Assembly (NCBI GenBank): GCA_002430125.1
Contig: DJBQ01000096.1
Span: 5,766-11,237 of the forward strand
Source of the DNA: Rhodobacterales bacterium UBA5972
GTDB taxonomy: Bacteria; Pseudomonadota; Alphaproteobacteria; Rhodobacterales; Rhodobacteraceae
Reading direction: 5' to 3'
DNA: 5,472 nucleotides
A program made the position numbers and the translations under genes. The notes beneath the pieces are model-generated. The model saw only the letters and a list, made by a program, of their open reading frames with translations. It did no database searches and had not been told where the DNA came from. The stretch's first letter is position 1. Each line of letters begins with the position of its first letter. Below are positions 1-5,472 of the stretch, one piece after another.

Positions 1-620
1 ATCCCCAAAGTGGGCAGCCGTAAGCGCGCCGTGCTGTCGTAAAGATCGGTCTCGGAAATCGCCGCTGAACATCCCAGGTAACCTTCGACCCAAGTGCGGG
101 TCAGCATGGCGCGCCATGCGGCCAGTTCAGGTTGCCGGTTGGCGTGAAAATCCTTTGAAAACCAGCGTTCCAGCGTGGCATCCGCCAATGCCTCGATCCC
201 GCCTTTGCGCGCAGTTGCAATACGTTGATCCCAGACATCCGGGGTGCCGATTTTCGCGCCTGTATTGGACAAAACCATCGCCGCAACAAGATCCGGCCGT
301 TCGGCCGCCAGACCCTGCGCAATCATGCCGCCAATCGACAGGCCGACAACAATAGCTGATTTTACATGCAGCGCATCCAACAATCCGGCTGCGTCGGCCA
401 CCAGATCACCCATGAAATATGGGGCAAGCGGCCCGCTGGACAGCCCGTGACCGCGTTTGTCGTACCGTATGAAACGCAATCCTGTGGGCAACAGTGGCAG
501 CAACTGATCCCAAAGCCTGAAATCGGTGCCAAGCGAGTTGATGAACAAAACCGGTTTGCCATTGGGATCGCCCTGATCGCTGTAATGCAACACCACTTTA
601 TTTACGGTTATCATGTCCAT
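1..620 (-). CDS. pcaD: 3-oxoadipate enol-lactonase, alpha/beta hydrolase (partial, C-terminus off the left edge)
   Basis: Hydrolyses 3-oxoadipate enol-lactone to 3-oxoadipate in the beta-ketoadipate pathway of aromatic catabolism; a cytosolic enzyme. Reading from 620 gives 206 residues with no stop before the window edge; family members are about 260 residues, so roughly the last 50 are missing. Visible features are the early strand with VLFINSLGTD (24-33), which carries the oxyanion-hole region, the RYDKRGHGLSS block (52-62) typical of PcaD/CatD lactonases, and the nucleophile elbow GLSIGG (93-98) with Ser95. The start of the cap region is present. The catalytic Asp and His would lie in or near the missing part and cannot be checked. 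Two starts are possible, Met1 at 620 and Met3 at 614, with no strong ribosome site for either; I took the longer. It lies 65 bp downstream of the cytochrome b gene, in the same direction. The alpha/beta hydrolase fold is certain; the lactonase assignment rests on the motif blocks. Confidence 0.85.
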   Translation of the reverse strand, partial: MDMITVNKVVLHYSDQGDPNGKPVLFINSLGTDFRLWDQLLPLLPTGLRFIRYDKRGHGLSSGPLAPYFMGDLVADAAGLLDALHVKSAIVVGLSIGGMIAQGLAAERPDLVAAMVLSNTGAKIGTPDVWDQRIATARKGGIEALADATLERWFSKDFHANRQPELAAWRAMLTRTWVEGYLGCSAAISETDLYDSTARLRLPTLG

Positions 621-644
621 AGTCTTATCCCATAAGCCAAACGA

Positions 645-662
645 CGCGCCCATTCAGGCGCG
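645..662 (-). terminator. GC-rich hairpin between the cytochrome b gene and pcaD, possible terminator or processing site
   Basis: A perfect 6-bp stem, CGCGCC pairing with GGCGCG, encloses a 6-nt loop. It begins 23 nt after the cytochrome b stop codon and ends 24 nt before the pcaD start. On the minus strand it is followed by TCGTTTGG, which is only a weak T tract, so efficient intrinsic termination is doubtful. Partial termination or an intercistronic RNA stem are equally plausible. Confidence 0.4.
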
Positions 663-685
663 ATCAGCCAGAAAAGGCAAGCGGC

Positions 686-1177
686 TTATTCAAAGACCAA
701 TGCCACCCAAATATGGAGCGCTGTCAGAGGCATCAAAACCGCGGACAGGCTGACATGAAGTCCGTACCATATCAGATACAGTCCTCGGGTCTTGTAGGTG
801 ACGACTTCCTTGTTCAGCAGGCCGACAAAGCCGTTTAACAGGAATATAATCGCCAGCGCCGATGTCCAGTAATAGCCAAATCTGACAGCATGCAGGATGA
901 ACAGTGCCGTCATCCCCACCCCGACATATCTGTGCCAATTATAATGCTTGCGCGAAGATTGCGAGGTGCCCACTAGGCGTGCTGTCAACAGGGCCCATTG
1001 ATAGATCAATAGCCCCATCAAGATCAGCCCGGTCAATACCTGCCACAGGAACCAATTTATCGGCCAACTTTCAACCAACTCGCGGTGACGTATCGTCAGC
1101 AATGCAAGACCAAGGCACAGCAACGAAACGCCCCAGACAGCGTAACTGCGCGCAGCAGATTTGATCAGGGCGCTCAT
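686..1177 (-). CDS. Predicted dihaem cytochrome b-type integral membrane protein
   Basis: A 163-residue, very hydrophobic protein with about five membrane helices (roughly 12-29, 42-64, 84-101, 104-121 and 135-161). Basic residues cluster in the N-terminus and in the 65-83 and 123-131 loops, which puts the N-terminus in the cytoplasm and the C-terminus in the periplasm. Helix 3 carries His82 and His96, and helix 5 carries His141 and His155. Both pairs are 14 residues apart, the arrangement used in cytochrome bc1-type cytochrome b and, nearly, in ferric reductase/NOX proteins to hold two stacked b haems. Helices 3 and 5 would run parallel, so His82/His141 would bind the cytoplasmic-side haem and His96/His155 the periplasmic-side one. 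No flavin or NAD domain follows, so it is only the membrane haem core. Its start overlaps the stop of the upstream DUF3365 gene by 4 bp (ATGA), implying translational coupling. Its likely role is passing electrons between the quinone pool and the two periplasmic c-type haem proteins encoded upstream. The haem count is inferred from the His pattern; the direction of electron flow is unknown. Confidence 0.75.
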   Translation of the reverse strand: MSALIKSAARSYAVWGVSLLCLGLALLTIRHRELVESWPINWFLWQVLTGLILMGLLIYQWALLTARLVGTSQSSRKHYNWHRYVGVGMTALFILHAVRFGYYWTSALAIIFLLNGFVGLLNKEVVTYKTRGLYLIWYGLHVSLSAVLMPLTALHIWVALVFE

Positions 1178-2001
1178 TGGCTTGTTTTTTCCAAAAGGAC
1201 GAGATTGTCCAATACGCTTTCAGCGCTCAAACGGCGCACTTCCGCCATGAAAACCGCAGAGGACGGAAGGACGGTTAAGCCCGGTTCAGGCCAGAGGGGG
1301 CCTATCAATGGCGGATTCTGAAAACCGGAAACTTTTGCCAAATAGGCCTGATACGAGGTTTCAATCGAATGATATAGGGCCTCGACGACGGCCAGATAAA
1401 CGTCCGAGCCAACTTCGGAATCCGGAAATGTCCATGTGGTGGCCCCCATCACGTCGCCAAGTTTCCAGTCGGTTTTAGGACTGTCAGGATGGTCGTTATG
1501 GCAGGATACACAGGCAGCTGCCGAGGCGTAATCCGGGTATAGACCGACCTGACCAATGCCCTCAATCGTCGCAAAATGCGGCGCTCGATCTGCCTTTACG
1601 GCAGCAAAAGTTTCGGCCTGTAAAACATTGAAAAGGTTCGATTTATTGATCGGCTCGTCCGACCCAAGATAAAGCCCCAGACGCGGAGGTCGTGCCTCGA
1701 GTTCGGCCGCAACCAGTCGCAGGAACAGGGCCGGAAGCGGGCCTTTGTCCACCCCCGGTTCAGCCCAGTCTTCACCGAATTTCATTCCCGATTTCAAGCC
1801 AGCCCCAACGATGCGTTTGGTGTAAAGCGTCCGCGTAGCACTGTTTATCCCATCGACCGTGTCGAACATGCGTTTCACCTCGACGGTGCGCCCAGAAATT
1901 CCATGGCCGATGGCCGTTTCAAGGGGGGGCGGGGCGGATACAAACAGATAGATTGCTATCAGGACAAAGCTGCCCAATAGGGTTGGTTTCCATAAATTCA
2001 T
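1174..2001 (-). CDS. Membrane-anchored DUF3365 (Tll0287-like) c-type haem protein
   Basis: A 275-residue protein with one N-terminal hydrophobic segment (about 7-22), probably an uncleaved anchor, and the rest in the periplasm. One c-haem site, CVSCH, lies at 164-168. It is followed by NDHPDSPKTDWKLGDVMG (169-186); this CxxCH...HPxSPKxDWKxGDVxG block is the hallmark of the DUF3365/Tll0287-like domain. That domain has a PAS-like fold with one covalently bound haem, and a redox or gas-sensing role has been proposed for it. Unlike signalling versions it has no HAMP, kinase or cyclase output: residues after about 190 form a further periplasmic stretch without recognisable domains. It is therefore more likely a redox subunit or accessory sensor of the complex encoded by its neighbours. 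The gene overlaps the pentahaem gene upstream and the cytochrome b gene downstream, each by 4 bp. An AGGCGGTGA sequence just upstream of its ATG is a plausible ribosome site. The domain call is firm; the biological role is inference. Confidence 0.85.
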   Translation of the reverse strand: MNLWKPTLLGSFVLIAIYLFVSAPPPLETAIGHGISGRTVEVKRMFDTVDGINSATRTLYTKRIVGAGLKSGMKFGEDWAEPGVDKGPLPALFLRLVAAELEARPPRLGLYLGSDEPINKSNLFNVLQAETFAAVKADRAPHFATIEGIGQVGLYPDYASAAACVSCHNDHPDSPKTDWKLGDVMGATTWTFPDSEVGSDVYLAVVEALYHSIETSYQAYLAKVSGFQNPPLIGPLWPEPGLTVLPSSAVFMAEVRRLSAESVLDNLVLLEKTSQ

Positions 2002-2708
2002 TTCATCACCGCCTGATAGATTTTTTCATGCCCATAAGGGTCTGAGCCGTTTTTCAGATAGGCCAATAACGCGTCCAATTCATGCGCATCCAGCCGTCGG
2101 ATCGGCGCAGGCGTGCGGTGATTGCCGTGAAAGTCGTGGCAACCAAGGCAACTAGACCAGTCCTTTGCTGCGATTAATTCGTCGTGTGGAACATCTAGCG
2201 GATCGATTTTCAGCACCAGTTTGGCATGGCAGGATTTGCAGAAAACCGGTTCAACTGCGACCCGTTCATCGCGGTGTTCGCCGTGGCACCCAAGGCAGGT
2301 GGTTGCATTGATCTCGGCAACGGCTGTTTGAAAACGAGGTTCGCGAAAACGATAAATCGGGTGGCGCTCGTTCGGACGTTGATGGCAGGTCAGACACGCC
2401 TCGGATCGCACGGGTTGATAGCCAAAATCCGCGTGGCTGGGGGAAGCACCCAGCAGGTACCGCACGTTTTGCTGCATTTGCTGGCGAATGCTGCCCGGCG
2501 CAGGCAGGTGGCACTGGGCACAAGCAACGTCTGAATGCCCGGACTGAATTGGTCCTTGGGATATCAAGCTTTCCCCACTGCCGCTGACCAGAATAACGAC
2601 CGCCAGAACCCCAACCGGTATTGCTGCGGCCAAGCCGATTTGCCTGACGCGCTTCAGACCGGGCAGCGGGCGCTGCGAGAAACGCGCTAGTATTTTCAAG
2701 ACCTGCAT
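1998..2708 (-). CDS. Membrane-anchored pentahaem c-type cytochrome
   Basis: A 236-residue protein with a basic N-terminus (residues 1-23), one hydrophobic helix (about 24-42) and a periplasmic domain. It has five CxxCH haem-attachment motifs at 63-67 (CAQCH), 105-109 (CLTCH), 138-142 (CLGCH), 157-161 (CKSCH) and 187-191 (CLGCH). Additional histidines (58, 92, 116, 145, 175, 194, 197, 209, 227) are enough to supply distal ligands, so bis-His coordination is likely. It has the single anchor of NapC/TorC-type quinol dehydrogenases, but the motif spacing (42, 33, 19 and 30 residues) and surrounding sequence do not look like that family. It is closer in style to the class III/cytochrome c3-like multihaem proteins. 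No substrate-binding haem motif such as CxxCK is present, so it is probably an electron carrier rather than a reductase. It is the first gene of a three-gene overlapping set. The start has no good ribosome site, and no upstream in-frame ATG exists before a stop, so a downstream TTG start cannot be excluded. Cytochrome c identity is certain; the family name is not assigned. Confidence 0.88.
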   Translation of the reverse strand: MQVLKILARFSQRPLPGLKRVRQIGLAAAIPVGVLAVVILVSGSGESLISQGPIQSGHSDVACAQCHLPAPGSIRQQMQQNVRYLLGASPSHADFGYQPVRSEACLTCHQRPNERHPIYRFREPRFQTAVAEINATTCLGCHGEHRDERVAVEPVFCKSCHAKLVLKIDPLDVPHDELIAAKDWSSCLGCHDFHGNHRTPAPIRRLDAHELDALLAYLKNGSDPYGHEKIYQAVMK

Positions 2709-2760
2709 ATTGTGTAATCTGAGCCTGTTTCTTTTGCCGGAAATTTTGTCCTACTCTGTT

Positions 2761-2782
2761 AACAAACCGCTAACAATCCGCT
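2761..2782. repeat. 11-bp tandem direct repeat, candidate operator of the cytochrome operon
   Basis: Two adjacent copies, AACAAACCGCT and AACAATCCGCT, differ at one position and are followed by AA, so the repeated pattern continues slightly. An 11-bp period places both copies on nearly the same face of the helix, as expected for a regulator binding as a head-to-tail dimer. The repeat lies 53-74 bp upstream of the pentahaem cytochrome start and directly adjoins the palindrome TGTTAACA (2757-2764, sharing four bases). The regulator is unknown and binding is inference. Confidence 0.4.
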
Positions 2783-2852
2783 AAAGATTGATTAAATTCT
2801 GTAAAAAAATGGCTATCTGACTGAATTAGCACAAGAAATGCAACCTAATGGC

Positions 2853-2918
2853 GAACGTTCATTTTTGGAATGCACGTCAACTCGCTTAAGCCGACAACTC
2901 AGCCCGACGTTACGTAAC
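2853..2918. promoter_or_regulatory. Cluster of three short perfect palindromes upstream of the alcohol dehydrogenase
   Basis: GAACGTTC (2853-2860), GCTTAAGC (2884-2891) and GTTACGTAAC (2909-2918) are perfect palindromes with centres 31 and 26 bp apart. They lie about 100-170 bp upstream of the dehydrogenase start. The 10-bp palindrome is the least likely to be chance. The three differ in sequence, so they are not copies of one operator; they may bind different dimers or be coincidental. Confidence 0.25.
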
Positions 2919-3021
2919 CCCGGTGAAAGTCCAAAAGATGCGAAAAAGCGTGCTGATTGCCTATGGTAATCCGGCGTTAGCCAAAGCAACAATATACCAT
3001 GTCTGAATAAGGAACATCGCC

Positions 3022-4101
3022 ATGAAAGCTGCCGTTTGCCACGCCTTCGGAGAACCTCTGAAAATAGAAGAGGTGAATTTGCGCCCGCCGTTAAAAGGCG
3101 AAGTCGAGGTCAAGATCGCCGCCTGTGCGATTTGTCATTCCGACATCCTGTTTGCAGAAGGGGCATGGGGTGGTACGTTGCCCGCAGTATACGGCCACGA
3201 GGCAGCGGGGACCGTGGTGGCCATCGGCGAAGGCGTGACCGGGCTTGAAATCGGCGACACCGTTCTGGCCACTTTGCTGCGGTCCTGCGGTCATTGCGCC
3301 ACTTGCGGCGGTGGCCATCCGGCGATTTGTGAAACTAAATATGATCGCGCCCATGGCCCGCTAACGACCCTGGACGGGGGAGTTCTGGAGCACGGTCTGG
3401 ATACCGGTGCATTTGCTGAACGCTGCGTTGTTGACCAAAGCCAGGTCGTGAAAATCCCGAATGATATTCCGATGGAATCAGCCTGTTTGCTGTCTTGCGG
3501 GGTTATTACCGGCGTTGGGGCGGCCACCAATACCGCGCAAATCCGGCCCGGCGCGAATGTTGTGGTGATCGGCGCGGGTGGGGTTGGATTGAATGCCATT
3601 CAGGGTGCTGCAATTTGCGGTGCTGCCAAGATCATTGCCGTCGATCTTAGCCAGGAAAAGCTTGATACCGCGATGGAGTTCGGGGCGACCCACGGTATCC
3701 TAGCCAGCAGCGACAAGCCCTATCGCGCGGTCAAGGCTCTGACCGGCGGGCGTGGTGCGGATTACGTTCTGGTCACTGTCGGTGCCGTTCAGGTTTACCA
3801 GTCCGCCATGCGCTATTTGTGTGCAGGTGGTACGATGGTTATGGTCGGTATGCCTGCATCGGGTGCAACAGTCAGTTATGAACCTGTGAACGTCGCAGCA
3901 CTGGCCCAGACGATGAAGGGTTCTTTCATGGGCGACACGGTACTGGCGCGTGATATTCCCTATTTGGTCGAACTTTATAAACAGGGCCGCCTGAAGCTGG
4001 ACGAATTGGTGACGCGTCGCTATCCGCTTGAGCAGATCAACGAAGCGATTGCCGATACTGCGGCAGGCAATGCCAGACGCAACGTCATCATTTTCGATTG
4101 A
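3022..4101 (+). CDS. Zinc-dependent alcohol dehydrogenase, class III-like MDR family
   Basis: A complete 359-residue medium-chain dehydrogenase/reductase that oxidises an alcohol (or reduces an aldehyde) with NAD(H); cytosolic. Catalytic zinc ligands are Cys38 (in CHSD), His59-Glu60 (in GHE) and Cys159 (in LSCG). The structural zinc lobe is intact with Cys89, Cys92, Cys95 and Cys103. The Rossmann fold has GAGGVG at 184-189, and Asp208 at the end of the second strand (AVDLS) favours NAD over NADP. The loop at about 106-131 and the total length fit the class III-like zinc alcohol dehydrogenases, a group that includes glutathione- or mycothiol-dependent formaldehyde dehydrogenases, but the substrate cannot be deduced. 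The start is supported by AAGGAA (3009-3014) seven bases upstream. It is divergent from the cytochrome operon and ends 19 bp from the convergent SulP gene. No frameshift or missing catalytic residue is seen. Confidence 0.93.
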   Translation: MKAAVCHAFGEPLKIEEVNLRPPLKGEVEVKIAACAICHSDILFAEGAWGGTLPAVYGHEAAGTVVAIGEGVTGLEIGDTVLATLLRSCGHCATCGGGHPAICETKYDRAHGPLTTLDGGVLEHGLDTGAFAERCVVDQSQVVKIPNDIPMESACLLSCGVITGVGAATNTAQIRPGANVVVIGAGGVGLNAIQGAAICGAAKIIAVDLSQEKLDTAMEFGATHGILASSDKPYRAVKALTGGRGADYVLVTVGAVQVYQSAMRYLCAGGTMVMVGMPASGATVSYEPVNVAALAQTMKGSFMGDTVLARDIPYLVELYKQGRLKLDELVTRRYPLEQINEAIADTAAGNARRNVIIFD

Positions 4102-4120
4102 TAGCGCAACAGCCCTTGCC

Positions 4121-5472
4121 TTAATGCCCGCCGATCCGGCCCAGTTGAATGTCGTAATCAATGGCGAGTTCATAGTCCGGATCGTCGTCGTTTTCGACAA
4201 CCAATTGCCCGGCGCGGGTAAGCAACCGGTGGCACTCTTTTGATAGATGCCGCAACTGCACACGTTTGCCCGCATCGGCATATTTTCCGGCCACGGCTTC
4301 GATGGCTTGCAGTGCCGATTGATCGACAATGCGACTGTCCGCAAAATCAAGGATCACCATTTCCGGATCGTTTTCCGGATCAAACAGTTCTTGAAACCGG
4401 CTGGCTGAACCAAAAAACAACGGCCCTTCAATCTCGTAAACATACGCGCCTTCTTCACGTTTTGATGGGCGTACTTTGGCGTGAATGCGTGACGCGGCGT
4501 TCCATGCGTAAACCAAGGCTGAGACAATAACCCCGACAACAACGGCAGTCGCCAGATCCTCGGCCACGGTGACGCCGGTAACCAGCACAATCACCACTGC
4601 ATCCGACAGAGGAACAATGCGTAAAATGCGCAGACTTTGCCAAGCGAACGTGCCGATCACCACCATGAACATGACGCCAACCAAGGCTGCCAGCGGTATG
4701 AGGTCGATCACCGAACTGGCAAACAGGATAAAGATCAGCAGAAACAGCGCGGCGGAAATGCCTGAAAGGCGGGTGCGTCCGCCCGAGTTCACGTTGATCA
4801 TTGATTGCCCGATCATCGCACAACCACCCATGCCGCCGAAAAAACCGGTAACTGTATTGGCCGCCCCTTGTGCGACACATTCCCGACTGGCGCCACCGCG
4901 ACCACCGGTCATCTCGCCGACAAGGTTCAGGGTCAGCAGGCTTTCGATCAGTCCGATCAGCGACAAGATCACAGCATATGGCAGTATGATCTCAAACGTT
5001 TCAAAGGTCAGCGGCACATCAGGAAGGGCAAAGGTCGGCAGCCCGCCCGCGACCGAGGCCAGATCCGCCACGCGCGGCACCGGCAGATTAAACACGATTG
5101 CTGCTGTTGCGACAACGCCGATTGCCACCAAAGGTGCGGGAATAATCTTGGTCACTTTGGGCGTCAGCCATATCAGCGCCATGGTTGCCGCGACCAATCC
5201 AAGGGTGATCCATAAGGATATGCCGCTCATCCAGACGTGGCCGCCATCGGGGCCGGGTACTTTGAACTGTTCAAGTTGCGCCAGAAAAATCACGATCGCC
5301 AGACCGTTCACAAAACCCAGCATTACCGGATGTGGCACCATGCGGATAAACTTGCCCCAGCGCATCAGACCTATTGCAATCTGGATCAGCCCCATCAATA
5401 TGACCGTTGCAAACAGATATTGAACGCCGTGATTGGCAACCAGCGACACCATCACAACTGCCAACGCCCCGG
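4121..5472 (-). CDS. SulP-family inorganic anion transporter with C-terminal STAS domain (partial, N-terminus off the right edge)
   Basis: Inner-membrane SLC26/SulP secondary transporter; the family moves sulfate, bicarbonate or related anions, and the substrate here is not determinable. The open frame continues to the window edge (449 residues visible); the TTG at 5462-5464 is an internal codon, not a start. About 90-110 N-terminal residues, including the first helices, are missing. Numbered from that TTG, visible landmarks are FIRMVPHPVMLGFVNGLAI (39-57), GLIESLLTLNLV (171-182) and the signature region with FFGGMGGCAMIGQS and NVNSGGRTRLSGI (208-236), followed by the last helices to about 321. 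The STAS domain spans about 338-425. Its conserved loop reads VDQSALQAI (380-388): the central Ser is kept, but Ala replaces the Gly seen in classical DxSG sites, as occurs in a common SulP subgroup. A short acidic tail (ENDDDPDYE) follows. It is convergent with the alcohol dehydrogenase, with no clear terminator in the 19-bp gap. Confidence 0.92.
   Translation of the reverse strand, partial: GALAVVMVSLVANHGVQYLFATVILMGLIQIAIGLMRWGKFIRMVPHPVMLGFVNGLAIVIFLAQLEQFKVPGPDGGHVWMSGISLWITLGLVAATMALIWLTPKVTKIIPAPLVAIGVVATAAIVFNLPVPRVADLASVAGGLPTFALPDVPLTFETFEIILPYAVILSLIGLIESLLTLNLVGEMTGGRGGASRECVAQGAANTVTGFFGGMGGCAMIGQSMINVNSGGRTRLSGISAALFLLIFILFASSVIDLIPLAALVGVMFMVVIGTFAWQSLRILRIVPLSDAVVIVLVTGVTVAEDLATAVVVGVIVSALVYAWNAASRIHAKVRPSKREEGAYVYEIEGPLFFGSASRFQELFDPENDPEMVILDFADSRIVDQSALQAIEAVAGKYADAGKRVQLRHLSKECHRLLTRAGQLVVENDDDPDYELAIDYDIQLGRIGGH

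Larger units (their letters stand above)
2709..3021. other. Divergent intergenic region, AT-rich, with repeat and palindromes
   Basis: This 313-bp stretch separates the starts of the cytochrome operon (leftward) and the alcohol dehydrogenase (rightward), so promoters for both should lie here. The half nearer the cytochrome operon is clearly AT-rich, especially about 2781-2815. It contains the tandem repeat at 2761-2782 and palindromes listed separately. No promoter matching a strong sigma-70 consensus could be identified with confidence. On the minus strand a TTGTTA and a TAGGAC hexamer, 17 nt apart, overlap the repeat, but the second is a poor -10 match. No convincing gene, tRNA or riboswitch was found. 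Confidence 0.6.

Noticed and set aside
2787..2802. TTGAT half-site (FNR-type) before the cytochrome operon
   Set aside because: The second half reads TTCTG instead of ATCAA, so the full FNR box is absent.
2838..2969. A 43-codon open frame on the plus strand (ATG at 2838, TAA at 2967) in the divergent intergenic region
   Set aside because: Composition is rich in Arg and Ser with no hydrophobic pattern, there is no proper ribosome site, and it lies in the promoter region; it looks like chance.
2918..2990. CCGGTGAAAGTCC, which resembles a piece of the cobalamin riboswitch core or of a group II intron
   Set aside because: The other conserved elements (the B12-box GCCACTG-type sequence and the second conserved loop, or intron domain V) are not found nearby.
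3124..3138. CAICH in the alcohol dehydrogenase matches the CxxCH haem-attachment pattern
   Set aside because: The second Cys is the catalytic zinc ligand of the MDR family, and the protein has no export signal.
4102..4120. Possible bidirectional terminator between the convergent dehydrogenase and SulP genes
   Set aside because: The 19-bp gap contains no stable inverted repeat or T tract; transcripts probably overlap.
4366..4382. Short direct repeat TTTTCCGGATC-like within the SulP gene
   Set aside because: It encodes a repeated Asp-Pro-Glu in the STAS domain and is explained by coding sequence.
4569..5423. Long plus-strand open frame opposite the SulP gene
   Set aside because: It is antisense to a clearly recognisable SulP transporter, has low-complexity Thr/Pro/Ile-rich composition and resembles no family.

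Overview
The window looks like a chromosomal segment of an alphaproteobacterium, most likely the Rhodobacteraceae/Roseobacter group. This is an inference from moderate GC content, protein style (a PcaD of beta-ketoadipate type, a Tll0287-like/DUF3365 haem protein, a SulP transporter with a degenerate STAS domain) and tightly overlapped operons. No rRNA, tRNA, CRISPR array or insertion sequence was seen.

Layout. Positions 1-620 (minus) hold the N-terminal 206 residues of a 3-oxoadipate enol-lactonase (pcaD), cut by the left edge. A GC-rich hairpin (645-662) lies in the 65-bp gap upstream of it. Positions 686-2708 (minus) hold three genes joined by 4-bp ATGA overlaps. In transcription order they are a membrane-anchored pentahaem c-type cytochrome, a membrane-anchored single-CxxCH DUF3365 protein and a small five-helix membrane protein with two His pairs typical of a dihaem cytochrome b. 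Positions 2709-3021 are an AT-rich divergent intergenic region with an 11-bp tandem repeat and several short palindromes. Positions 3022-4101 (plus) encode a complete zinc-dependent, NAD-type alcohol dehydrogenase of the class III-like group. From 4121 to the right edge (minus) is a SulP-family anion transporter missing its N-terminus, convergent with the dehydrogenase across a 19-bp gap.

How the genes may work together. The three-gene cassette is the most interesting part. It predicts about eight haems (five c, one c, two b) spanning membrane and periplasm, but contains no recognisable catalytic subunit. It has the composition of a small electron conduit between the quinone pool/membrane and the periplasm, possibly with a redox- or ligand-sensing haem. 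I could not match it to a named system. The pcaD gene lies in the same direction downstream and may or may not be co-transcribed. The alcohol dehydrogenase and SulP genes look like ordinary metabolic and transport neighbours, and any functional link to the cassette is speculation.
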